From positions 62,001 to 126,000 of the forward strand of contig LNGK01000010.1 of NCBI GenBank assembly GCA_001510575.1: a stretch of 64,000 nucleotides of DNA. Direction: 5' to 3'. Origin of the DNA: Knoxdaviesia capensis (Eukaryota > Ascomycota > Sordariomycetes > Microascales > Gondwanamycetaceae). A program made the translations under genes and the position numbers. This document shows positions 11,623-21,663 of this stretch, piece by piece. The notes beneath the pieces were generated by a model. It had not been told where the DNA came from. It did not search any database and was given only the letters and a program-made list of their open reading frames with translations. Numbering within the stretch: the first letter of the stretch is position 1; each line of letters opens with the position of its first letter.

Positions 11623-12965
11623 GATGGACAAGACGGTCAGAGAGGATCGAGAGCAAACTTGGATGGTGAGACTTTCGTGTGGGAGAGAAAAGTGTAAGCC
11701 AACGTAGGAAAGCAGGAGAGTTGGAAGAGAAGATAAGAAGGAAAAAAGAGTCAAGGCTTGAGTGATAAATGTGAGGATTGACAAAAAGATGTATGCTGGG
11801 ACAAGAAAAAAAAGAGAGACACTTTTTGGGCTAAGATTCAAGGCTATAGACAGTCCTTAGCAGCACAAGTGGGAGCAAAAATATAGTCAGTAGTAAGAGA
11901 GTGAGAGAGAGAGAGAGAAGGAAAAGATGAAAACAAATACTGGGGAAGCTTTTATCGTCATGATTTATTTATTTGTGCGTTAGGCTTTTTGGCGTTTTGG
12001 CTTTCTTGCTCTATGTGTGGCTGTTTCCCTGATTTAGAAGCTTGGGGCAAGTGAAGTGGGCTAAAACAATCGAGGAGGGGCTGTGAGCAGTGAAAACAAG
12101 CTGAGGTTCAGGCCTAAAAATACCCTAGAGAGACCCTGGACCCTGGCCTATAGAACCCTTAGCCATGGCAAATGCCGACCCCTCCATCAGCCTGGAACCC
12201 GCTGTCTGTCCCGCGGTGGTCTGTTCAGCGCATTCCAGACAGCCGGAGAGCTTCCAGCGACTTTCATGCGAGACATAAGAAGGCCAGCCTTGACCGTTGA
12301 AACACGCAATGTCCACGTCATTTCGCCAGTCGACAAGAAGCGTTCCGTCAGGCTATCAACACTTCCCGTACTGAGTGAAATTGTGGCCTCTGGGAACTGG
12401 AGGCTTCAGGTACAAACGCTCTTGTCACTTGGATTATGCACACACGCGGAAGCTGACATGTGTACTGTACCTGCGGCCGGTGTACAGCCGTTTCCTTCCC
12501 AGTCTGACATGGAGCACGTGAAGACAACAAGTGCACATGAACGCAGAGAAATCAAGCCACCGCGAAACTTCACAACATGTGCTTGTTTCTTCTCGCCCGG
12601 AGGAATTCCAGGCAATCACACAAGACACGAACGGAAGAAACGTGGCGCTTTCAGCGAACCGGTGGAGATATCTGTTTCTGGCTTTTTTTTTTCTTTTTTT
12701 TTTTTTTTCTTCTGTTTGGCCATCCTCTGGCAGGCATCGCAAAAGTCCGCTCACCGCCCTGGACAAACTTCAACCGAGCTGTGGCTTGGACGCCGAGGGT
12801 CCATCCTCCGTAAGATTATGTGTCAAACACTTTATCTTCGAGTTTTGGAAACGACATGCTACCCAACTCAAGCAGCGCATGGGAAGAGACAGAAAAAATT
12901 GGAAGAAAAGAAACGCCGTTGAATTCATGCTATTATCTGTACAGACCGAGTCGCCCTGACCTATC
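11623..12965. other. Intergenic between POM33 and the Ctk2-type cyclin
   Basis: POM33 promoter side (GA-rich on plus, CT-rich in transcript sense, including a GA repeat near 11903-11919) followed by the 3' flank of the cyclin gene. A 279-codon plus frame at 12083-12922 begins with GTG, runs through a poly-T block encoding Phe repeats, and is not believed. A TGTACTGTAC motif occurs at 12461-12470. Confidence 0.5.
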
Positions 12966-15013
12966 CTAATGGAACTTGCGCCCACGCCGGTCCTTATGTC
13001 GTGGGTATGGGTGCCATTTGGCATCCGGGCCTCCGCTAGCACCGCCGCTCCCGTTAGCGTTGCCGTTGCTGGAGCCGTGTCCGCCGCCCTTGTCCCGGTG
13101 TCGGTTTCTTCGTCCACCACCTCCTCCACCGCCACCACCACCACCCCCAGCACCCCCAGCACCCCCACCGGCTCCGCCGCCGGACTCGTTCTCCGGGACG
13201 GGAACTTCAACTTCGGTTTCGCGCTCATCATACTCATCGCGGAAGTACTCGCCCAGAATCTCCACTTCCTCCTGCGCCCGCACCCCGTCAAACAGGAACC
13301 GGACCGTGCCGTCCTGGTTCCGCACGTTTTGTTTGCGCCCGGGGACCGAGAGCGCAGGAACCGACGTGGGGGGCTGCGGCGCCCCCGTAAGCTCTTCCGT
13401 AGCTCCGGCAGTTGCTGCCCCACCACTCGCCTCATCGCGGCTGGGATCTCCTGCCACCGTGGCCGTTGCGTCTGCTTCAGCTCGGGATGCGGCGGCCGCA
13501 GCGGCCGCAGCAGCAGCTGCTGCTGCAGACTGGCCTCTTCTATGTCGACCAGACGTGCCAGCCTTTGGGCCTGTAGGGGGTGCAATTGCTGTTGCTCCAC
13601 CGCCCGATCCATCATTTGCCTCGACGTCCTTGACAGGCACACCGGCCCCGGCAAAGCCTTCTTCTACATCACATCGGGTGCAGTAGTTCGCGTGTCTGGC
13701 AAGGCCGGCATCTCCATCCACATCGGCGTTGATGCGGATCTTGATGTCGATGAACGCCGATAGGTCGTACTGTGGGCCGACCCGTGTCGATTTGGGAAAC
13801 TGCACGTAGAGGTCCAGGATATCGAGCATGCTCTCGACCACTGCCGTCTTCGTGACAAACCATTGCCCCGGGTCGGCCGTCGCCGCCGCGACCTCAGATG
13901 TATGCTCCCCGGTTATCAGGGCCGCCAGCTGCGCCACCGCCAGCGCCATGGCGAAGGTTGGTTGTTTGATTGGAACAAAGGTCTTGTACGCGTCGAGACT
14001 GATGTCGTAGGCCACATCAAGGAATGTTTTCGACGGCTGCGTGCCAACCACTTGTCGAATCACCTTCGCGAGGTGCTTTTGAGGGTATCGAACCCGGAAA
14101 TCGAACCCGATCGTCTCGAGAATGCGCCGTTCTAGAACTATTATCGCTGTCGATTGCCGCTCGAACATCTGTGATTTGGATCCTGGTGTTAGACAACCGC
14201 CTTGCTCAACCCCATGCCAAGCTCATATAGAAGACATTCAGCAAACTCCTCACCTTGTCATCTGCAGTCGTGGGGTGTTCGGGGTTCTTCAGGTTGTATG
14301 CAGCACAGAGGATTTCCTTCGAGCGCTTAATCGTGTCTTCGACTTTGCATGCAACGAATAACGACGCCAATGCCGCGTCACTGTAGACGTAGCCCGAGTC
14401 GTGGAATAAGAGCCGAAATCGGTGGTAGTAGCACACAGCTGTGTCAAAGGTTCGAATGGGGCTAAAGATCACACAACAACATCCTCTCAGTTAGAATACA
14501 CCTATGACGAGCGCATGACACTCTCGTGACAACTGCCAGAGACATCCTATAAGGTACGGAAGGGGATATAGAGTCGAGGGGAGTATCATACAGCTGAAGA
14601 GCCTGGCGCACGTTGTCAATCAGCTGAACACCTTGTAATCTGTGCAGATCTTCACGTGTCGAGTCTGCTTCCGGTCCGGCCAGCATGTACCGGATCTGCT
14701 GCTCAAGCAGGTACTGGCTGGCGACATTGATGAATCCCGGGTGTGGCCCCTTCACAGGTTCAGGCGCTTCGACTGTGACAATCTCCACTGGCCGCTGCTG
14801 TTGCTGTTGTTGTTGCTGCTTCGCGTGCCTGCGCGAGCTGTGGTTTCCACCACCGCCGCCGCCGCCGCCGCCGCCGCCACCGTTGGCATTGCTGCTATTG
14901 TTCTTATGCGATGCATCATTGTTACGGTGCCGCCGGCCGTGGTGCCCATGGTTGCCGTGATCGTGGGAGCTGTTCTTGGGCCCTCGGGGAGGGTGTCGCG
15001 AATGTGAAGGCAT
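12966..15013 (-). CDS. CTK2: CTD-kinase cyclin subunit (Ctk2 type)
   Basis: Minus-strand exons 15013-14592, 14461-14254 and 14168-12966 give 610 aa. The cyclin box spans roughly residues 85-290: a helix with YLLEQQIRYML, then PIRTFDTAVCYYHRFRL, DAALASLFVACKVEDTIKR and the second-repeat LERRILETIGFDFRVRYP. This matches the beta subunit of CTDK-I, which pairs with the Ctk1 kinase to phosphorylate Ser2 of the RNA polymerase II tail during elongation. It is long for a Ctk2: the N-terminus has poly-Gly (12) and poly-Gln (8) runs, and the final 250 or so residues are low complexity, with poly-Ala, a Gly block and a basic His/Arg/Lys end (KDRRGRKFH). Cyclin K/L is the alternative reading; Ctk2 fits the cyclin-box sequence better. 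Confidence 0.84.
14853..14878. repeat. CCG trinucleotide run inside the Ctk2-type gene
   Basis: An almost perfect CCG tract (GGC in transcript sense) encodes the N-terminal poly-Gly run. A GTT/GCT-rich tract at about 14794-14822 encodes the adjacent poly-Gln run. Confidence 0.9.
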
Positions 15014-16145
15014 GCTGGTGAGGCGTGCTCATGGCGCGCGCCAAGGAAGGAGAGCGGCGTGACTATTCGATGGGCAGCTTGTAAGAGGAGGAATGTTGTA
15101 ATGAAAGATATAGGAGATGTGAAATATATGTTAGATACACTAGATATTACTATATGGTGTTGAATTGCTTCATCGTAATAGAGAAAAGGGCTGATTCAGG
15201 CCGGGCAAGACAAGGGGAGAAAAAAGTTCCCCGTCCACCTTGCTAGAAATGCTTATGCATTAGCAGTTTAGCGCCTGGCGAAGTTTGATAGCGATTATGA
15301 TAGGCGATAGGGATAGGCGGTCACTAACATGGCGTGCCTAACTGACGCCATAGAGCCATAGACGTTGAAGTGCCTAATAAGAAACCAAAAGCCGTCTTAA
15401 AAGACACATATTATGCTGCCTAGGTACGAACAAACATACGTATTATGCCTCGCAATCAAGAAGAGGAAAAAATGTCCACCAAAATCATAGGTATATAATC
15501 ATAGGTATATATTGTGCAAACCAACCTACCCTCCCTCCGCTCATTAAAAAGAACTAGAAACCCCAACCCTTGAAGATAGCCACAGGAGTGACCAGAAAAA
15601 ATCTCCCAAAACATAACTTCTATATTGTACCATCCCATACTGCCTTCGTGAACATTCTACGGTCATTCGAGATCGCGGAAGAAGTGCGAATATCAACTTT
15701 GTGCAGGATATTTGCGATCATCTTCCACACCCTATCAAATGGCGTGAGTGCGCCGGCTCGTAATCGTAGCTAACAAGTAAAGAGAACCAAGAGAGAACTG
15801 GAATGTTAGCGCAGCTCTAACTCGAAACGACAGATGTGACCTCAGAGGACTGAACGGTGGCTTCAGGACGACGCTGTAGTTACATGATGTGATTCAATCC
15901 CGTCTTGAAACATATTTGGAATTATCTAGCTCATCATTTCCACCTGAGAGAAGGCAAAGAGACACAAGATGGGGGACAAGAGGTGCATCCGCACAGGAGA
16001 CATATCAGGAAATGCCATACCAGGTTGAGGGTGCTCATCAAGAACAACGCCAAAACATCATGTTGTTTCTACCAGAGACAACAAGCAAAGAGGAGAGTTC
16101 CGGCTCTCCCGGCAATGGCGGCGGCCATCACGGACACCGGGAGTA
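15014..16145. other. Intergenic, promoter side of the Ctk2-type cyclin
   Basis: No gene supported. It contains a small tandem duplication of ATCATAGGTATAT around 15484-15512 and an AT-rich block at 15100-15180. It also holds the 3' flank of the candidate peptide gene at 16146-16289. Confidence 0.5.
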
Positions 16146-16289
16146 TTATTTGTTGACCTCCTGGTTGTCGGTACGGGCCAGCACCGGGTTCGGGGGAAGG
16201 CCGAGCTCGAAGTTACCAGACAACCGGACCGGGCGGAAGGCCACGGCGAAGGTGGAGAGGGCAAGGACGACGATTGTGGCGGCGCGCAT
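16146..16289 (-). CDS. Candidate small secreted peptide (47 aa)
   Basis: An ATG in a good fungal context (ATTCACC-ATG) opens a 47-residue frame. Residues 1-18 (MRAATIVVLALSTFAVAF) form a textbook signal peptide; the remaining 29 residues (starting RPVRLSGN, ending NQEVNK) have no cysteine and no dibasic Kex2 site. Upstream in transcript sense lie a CT-rich tract and a TATATAG element at 16461-16467, about 170-180 bp from the ATG, resembling the core promoters of neighbouring genes. Function unknown. It could instead be the first exon of a longer spliced gene, but I found no convincing donor before the stop. The call rests on signal-peptide quality and promoter context only. Confidence 0.42.
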   Translation of the reverse strand: MRAATIVVLALSTFAVAFRPVRLSGNFELGLPPNPVLARTDNQEVNK

Positions 16290-17126
16290 GGTGAATGATG
16301 GACAGGTTGAAGGGGGATGAGTGGATTGACTGGAGAAAAATGTTCGGAAATCACGATGGTGTTGGGACGAAGTTTGGCCTGGAGAGGATTAGTTCACGAT
16401 AAGACAGAGAAAGAGAGGAGCACAACGACAGAGATTCAAAGCGAAGATGACCTCAAAGCAATCTATATACCGAAATTCTGACTCCGGTTCATCCTGCGTG
16501 TCAAATCCCCCTCTGGACTTTTGCCTGCAGCCGACACTGGTGGCGCTGCAATTCTGAAACAGGGAACGTTACGAAGGTAGCTAGAAAGACGTGATGATTG
16601 ACGGGAGTCAGGATCCGGGTTCGGTTCGTTTGTTGGGTGTTCTGTGACGGATATAGGGCGTTCCAACTATATTTGGCAGGCAGTTATAGCCACCCATAGC
16701 CAGCCAATGAAAGACGTTCGCAATGGCTGACTCATTCCTGACCTAACGGATTCCCGCTCGAGCCTGGGTTCTAAAGGTTCAATTTCCCGACATCTGGAAC
16801 AGACGCTTTTTGGCCTGATGGTCCAGGCGTCGTAATCTATCGGCCGCGTAAGAAAGTCAGCTTCAGCTTTGCGCCTTTGAGGAGGGCATGCAGCAGCATC
16901 TGACTTGTGATCCGAGCTCCGACTGTGCTCTGGATCTGTGTTCCTCTCCTCTTTTCTGTAAAGGCTCCGGAGTGGCGTTAATTTACGTACAGCTCTCTTT
17001 ATTGTTATAATCTACATGCAGCTCCGTACTGTACTGTCGTTTTCTCTCAATTTTTTTTCTTTTCATTTTTCCATACAAACTCACCGTGCATTGCCTCTTA
17101 TCGTCTAACGAACTCCCCCTCCAATC
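16290..17126. other. Divergent promoter region of the small peptide and PPT1
   Basis: Holds the presumed promoter of the minus-strand peptide (CT-rich sense, TATATAG at 16461-16467) and that of the thioesterase. A CGTACTGTACTGTC motif is at 17025-17038. No RNA gene: a B-box-like GGTTCAATTTCC at 16776-16787 has no matching A box or cloverleaf. Confidence 0.5.
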
Positions 17127-18169
17127 ATGAAGGCTGGTCTTCTTCTGGCGGGTGCCTCCGCCGCCCTGGCTTCTGTTGTTTCTCAGCAGAAGCCCATGAC
17201 TCCGGAAGTCGATGACACTCCTCTCCCCGTAGTCATCTGGCATGGTATGTTGCCATTCTTTCCCTCCGGACTTGGGACGTTGTTAGAGGGTCTTCTAACC
17301 AATACTCTGCCTGCATAGGTCTCGGCGATTCCTACGATGCCGATGGCCTCCGGTCTGTTGGAGATATTATCGAGTCGATCTACCCGGGTACCCTAGTGTA
17401 CTTCGTCCAACTTGGGAACGACGGCAACGCCGACCGGTCGGCCACATTCCTCGGCAACGTGACGTTGCAGCTCGAGACCGTTTGCGAAGAGCTCGCTAGC
17501 CACCCGATCCTCTCGACGGCCCCCGCCATCGATGCTATCGGCTTCAGCCAGGGTGGTCTGTTCCTGCGCGGCTACGTCGAGCGGTGCAACTCGCCCCCCG
17601 TGCGCAGCCTGGTAACCTTCGGCTCCCCGCACAACGGTATCTCGGCGTTCCGGGAGTGCGGTGCCACCGACTTCATGTGCCGTGGCGCCATGGCGCTGCT
17701 CCGCCGCAACACCTGGTCGACGTACGTGCAGGGCCGGGTTGTCCCCGCCCAGTACTTCCGCGACCCTGCATCCGAATTTGACAGCTACCTCGCCTCGTCC
17801 AACTTCCTGGCCGATATAAACAACGAGCGCGCTGCCAAGTCCGATTCGTACAAGGGCAATCTGGCGTCGCTGACCAATCTGGCGCTGTACCTCTTTGGCG
17901 ACGACACCACCCTCATCCCCAAAGAGTCTGCTTGGTTCGGCGATGTTAACGGCACGCTGTCTCTTCCCCTCCATGCCCGCAAGCTGTACACCGAGGACTG
18001 GGTCGGACTGCGTACCTTGGATCGCCGCGGCGGACTGCAGCTCCGCTGGCTCCCTGGTGACCACATGCAGATCGAAGATGACGACCTTGCTGAGGCCGTC
18101 ACTGAGTTCTTCGGCCCCCTCGCTGCCAAGTCGGCCCCGCCTGCTAAGGATGACTCTGACGAGCTCTAG
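17127..18169 (+). CDS. PPT1: Palmitoyl-protein thioesterase (PPT1 family)
   Basis: Exons 17127-17244 and 17319-18169 give 322 aa. The enzyme removes fatty acyl groups from S-acylated cysteines, in lysosome/vacuole in well-studied members. The alpha/beta-hydrolase triad is visible: nucleophile Ser116 in GFSQGG, Asp near residue 234-235 (FGDDTTLIPKES), and His288 in PGDHMQI. The LGDS motif of the oxyanion region follows the exon junction (VVIWHG/LGDSYD). A signal peptide (MKAGLLLAGASAALASVVS) starts the protein, and the length matches human PPT1. Possible N-glycan sites include NVT and NGT. Oddity: the C-terminus is ...DDSDEL, an HDEL/KDEL-like ending that would favour ER retrieval rather than vacuolar delivery. 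Family assignment is secure. Confidence 0.94.
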
Positions 18170-18677
18170 ATGGCAGGTCCTTTCTCGGGGCTCACAGGGA
18201 CTGGTAACGCTCTTCTCGGACCTTATCCATGGAGTGTGTAGAATGGAATGTATAATTGGATCTCACTGGGCAATTTTTCGGCGTTTCTTCTTATTTCTGG
18301 TAGCTAGTTATTTGGGTTGATATCTCACTATGGATCCCTCGGTGAAGCGGAATTTTGGGTATTCATTTGGGTGTTTCTTTTCTTCGTCTTTCTCTCATCA
18401 CACTTAATTGAGCAACAGCCTATAGCGCTATAATGCATTTGTTACGATCTGTTTTCGTTTCACCGTGTTGGCGTCCAATATATAAGCTGATGCATATATA
18501 TCATACTCCTTGAACGGATGCCACATAATGTTGTGTAAAGAATAACTTTTTGACGGCAATAGAACACACGAACTAGAGAAACCAGAGTCTAGCTAAAACA
18601 TCGCAAAAACGCCAGTCCTAATGAAAATAAACGAAACCCTAGGGAAAACAAAGGCCAGTCACAAGTGATCTTTCTGT
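18170..18677. other. Convergent 3' flanks of PPT1 and the Utp30-like gene
   Basis: About 500 bp between two stop codons, T-rich then A-rich, consistent with two 3' UTRs. An AACCCTAG site is near 18640. No coding potential seen. Confidence 0.55.
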
Positions 18678-20012
18678 CTAGTTGTCCACCGAACGGATTG
18701 CAGCAGTCTTCTGCTTCTTCAGCTTCTCCTTCCGCTGGGCAATCTGCTTGTCGAGATCTCCGTCGTTACTCTCCGGGGCAGCAGCAATGGCCTTCTTGGC
18801 CTTCTTCGACGGAGGACCAGCAGATGACTTCTGGGCATTAGAGGAAGTCGCCTCATCAGAAACAGCCTTGCGCTTCGTCTTCTTCTTCTCCACCTTCTCG
18901 GCCTGCTCAGCGGCTCGCGGCTTAAGCGCATCGTCGGCCACGACGTCCTCATCCTCCACCCAAAGCTCCTCGGTGAGCCAGATAGGGAGGGCGGCAGTGT
19001 CCGGGCCCTTGATGTAGATTCCACGCACGTTCTTCCACTTCTTGGGGATATGCTTCTCAATGAGCGCAATGGCCACGGCGTTGACGTTCGCGGCCACAGC
19101 ATCGGCCGTCCAGCCGGCATACGCCACGCGCACAGCGACATTGGTCGAGGGCGACAAGTGGACAAGGGCGGCTCTGAGGGCCTTTTGCACCTCACCAGCA
19201 ATCGCAGACGCCGACGCTGGGTTTCCAGGGGTCGCGCTGCTATCAGCAGCAGCCCGCTTGTGATCCTTCACCGACTTGCTCTCGGCGCGACGGCGCGGGT
19301 GCAGGATGACGGGCACGGGGCGCTTCGCCGTGGACTTGTAGAAGGTTCTGCCCAGGGCCTTGGGCAGGCGGTTGATGATGCGGTCATCGGCAAGGAAAAT
19401 ATCGTGCTCAGCGAACAGCTTGCGCTGGGCCTCGTACTGCGAGAACTTGGCCTTGATCTTGGAGAAGCCGATCACACGGGTGATGCGCTTTCTTAGGTCG
19501 GCCGGGAAGGCGTCGCTAGCCACAATGTCCTTGAAGGTGCGCTGCGGGTCGGCAGTGATCAGGCAGATGGTGGCGGTAGGGTCGGAGTTCAGAGACGACG
19601 GGAGGTCGATCTTGGCAGGCTGTAGCCGTGTGGTGTCGCAGATGTGGCGCTTGGTGGTCAGAGTGAGCCAGATCGGGGTCTCAGCAACCGCGGCGGTCAG
19701 CGCAGCGTCCGGGTCGTCGAGAAGGGATTTCTTCGGCGCCGGGAGCGCGGTGTTCGACGCAGTTTTGATGTGAGTGAGAAGGGCAGTGGCAGCACGAAGG
19801 GTCTGGAAGGGACGAGCCAAGTATCACGCAACGGTTAGTACAATGGACTGGAGACACATCATGGAGCACACAATTGTGACGGAGAGGAGCTGGCATACCT
19901 GGGCAGGATCAATGGCATATGGCTCACGTGGGCCCAGTGCCACTTGTGTGGTTTCAGCAGAAGGCATTGCGGCGGAAGGTTTGGACGAGGAGGAAGAGGA
20001 GCGAGGTGCCAT
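18678..20012 (-). CDS. UTP30: Ribosomal-L1-domain nucleolar protein (Utp30/RSL1D1 type)
   Basis: Minus-strand exons 20012-19899 (38 codons) and 19802-18678 give 412 aa; the phase-0 junction reads AIDPAQ/TLRAATALL. Residues of roughly 45-300 form a ribosomal protein L1 fold, seen in PIWLTLTTKRHI, ICLITADPQRTFKDI, ITRVIGFSKIKAKF and the KALGRTFYKSTAKRPVPV segment. The C-terminal 100 residues are Lys-rich (KKKTKRK, PSKKAKKA, RKEKLKKQK) as in nucleolar assembly factors. Yeast Utp30 joins the small-subunit processome and human RSL1D1 is nucleolar; Cic1/Nsa3 is the closest alternative name. A telobox-like cluster lies about 425-445 bp upstream of the start, as at other ribosome-related genes here. 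Confidence 0.85.
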
Positions 20013-21663
20013 GCTTATATGACAGAAAAAGAAAAATCACGGCCCAGTTCAAACACCAAGGGTTTAGAATTGGAAGAGAACCAAGTTTGGGGCCAACTTA
20101 ACTAGCACAAAGATGAAAGAAGGAGGAAGCGTGAATAGAGATAGAAGGGAAGGAATTAGGAAAGGTGAATATTGCTCTCCTAGTAAGATAAATTCTCACA
20201 GTGCAACCATAGTATAAAGTGAGGAAAAAATATTGAACAGAAAACGGGAAAACCAGAGTGAAGTTTCTTTGAAGCCTTGTTTGTGTAGTATCGTACAGTT
20301 CATAGGTGGTTTTTTTTTTTTTTTCCATTGCTCCACTTGCTGATAAGCCAGCGATAAGGGGATCCGGGCCAAGGCGGTGAATGTGGGCAGTTCCCAGCTT
20401 TCTGCCTGACAGAACGCACCGCCTTTTGGTCCCACCTAACCCTAATGCAAACCCTAGCTCTCATGGTGAGCATCATGGAGGTTCATAATGTTCTTTGATT
20501 CAAATGGGAGAGTACCTAGAGTGGGATGTGACACTTGATATAACTTAAAGTGGCACGGGTTAGGAATGTATACCTATATACTTCAAGACTTTCGACAAAT
20601 TTCACTGGTGAAGTGTTAACACCTGCAACATCCCATTTGGTTTTGACTTGGGGCACCGTTGAGACACACAAGACCAGCAAGCACAAGCACGATGTATTGG
20701 TTCACAAGTCTAGCCTCAAGAAGAAGAGATTTGGATCAGATACACGACACTAGAATGTCCCTGTTATCTACATCTTACAGTCTAGATTCATGTTTGTGAT
20801 AAGGCCATAATGACCACGTCTCTCTTGCATGCTGTTGCTATGGCGTTAGCAAGATGGAACTGACAAGAATCGGCTGGAAACTTCTGTAGTGCTCGGAGAT
20901 TCTGAGGACTTCCACACTTCTCTAGGCGAAACCAAGGAAAAATAATAATCTGGCATCACCCCCCGTATTCTGTTGATGGTTGGCCAATCATAGTGTCCCG
21001 TTAATGTAACCCACCACGCTCTGAGCCCTGTAACGAAGTGTCAAGCCCTGAAATTTGGCCTGCAACCCAACTTCAGTTGAAGTATCACCAAAGTATCTGA
21101 TGCACCACATCCTGAGTGATTCTTCAGTGATTTCCATCTGGAGTGACACTGGTGTAACTTGATGCCATGTTGTCGATGAGGCTAGGAAAAGATAGTCCTC
21201 CATAGTCTTACGTTTCTATGGCGTAAAAATAAGCCAGGCAAGACTACTATTAAAAAAAGGGTCTCTATAGAAGGAAGCATTTCCCTCCTACCCTAAAAAG
21301 CATTAACAAAAGCCTGACTGTATTGCTCCTTCTCCGACTAGTATCACTAAAGTATTTATATATAAATTTCTCCTTACCGATATTTTATATTTCTCTTGAT
21401 CCATTCTCTCTTCAGGCTTCACTTCTCATATAAGAAATCAATGTTTGTTGTTGTCTATTATCTTTTTGCTGACTTGATCCTGATTTAGATAGAGTGGCTG
21501 AGAACGTATTTTGAAGCTTTTGTTTTTTTCTTCCACCCCGCCATATTCCCTCCCACATTTATTTGCCCCGCCAATTTTCAACTGGATTTTTTTCTTCCTC
21601 CAAACATCTCCAATCCTTCGTTTCTCAACTACCTTCCTTTTGACATTCTTGAATTTGCCCATC
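20013..21663. other. Divergent promoter region: Utp30-like gene and HSP88
   Basis: 1.65 kb shared by the two divergent genes. Teloboxes at 20437-20457 are nearer the Utp30-like gene; an AT-rich TATA-like stretch at 21352-21366 and CT-rich blocks at 21400-21660 precede HSP88. No gene supported. Confidence 0.6.
20437..20457. promoter_or_regulatory. Telobox-like pair upstream of the Utp30-like gene
   Basis: TAACCCTAA at 20437-20445 and AAACCCTAG at 20449-20457, about 430 bp upstream of the Utp30-like start. This is the TTAGGG-type sequence bound by Tbf1-family factors in fungi; function here is inferred. Confidence 0.5.

Noticed and set aside
12083..12922. 279-codon plus-strand frame
   Set aside because: Starts at GTG, passes through a poly-T block giving repeated Phe, and has no family resemblance or splice context.
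16776..16787. B-box-like GGTTCAATTTCC suggesting a tRNA gene
   Set aside because: No A box at the right distance and no cloverleaf could be folded by eye.
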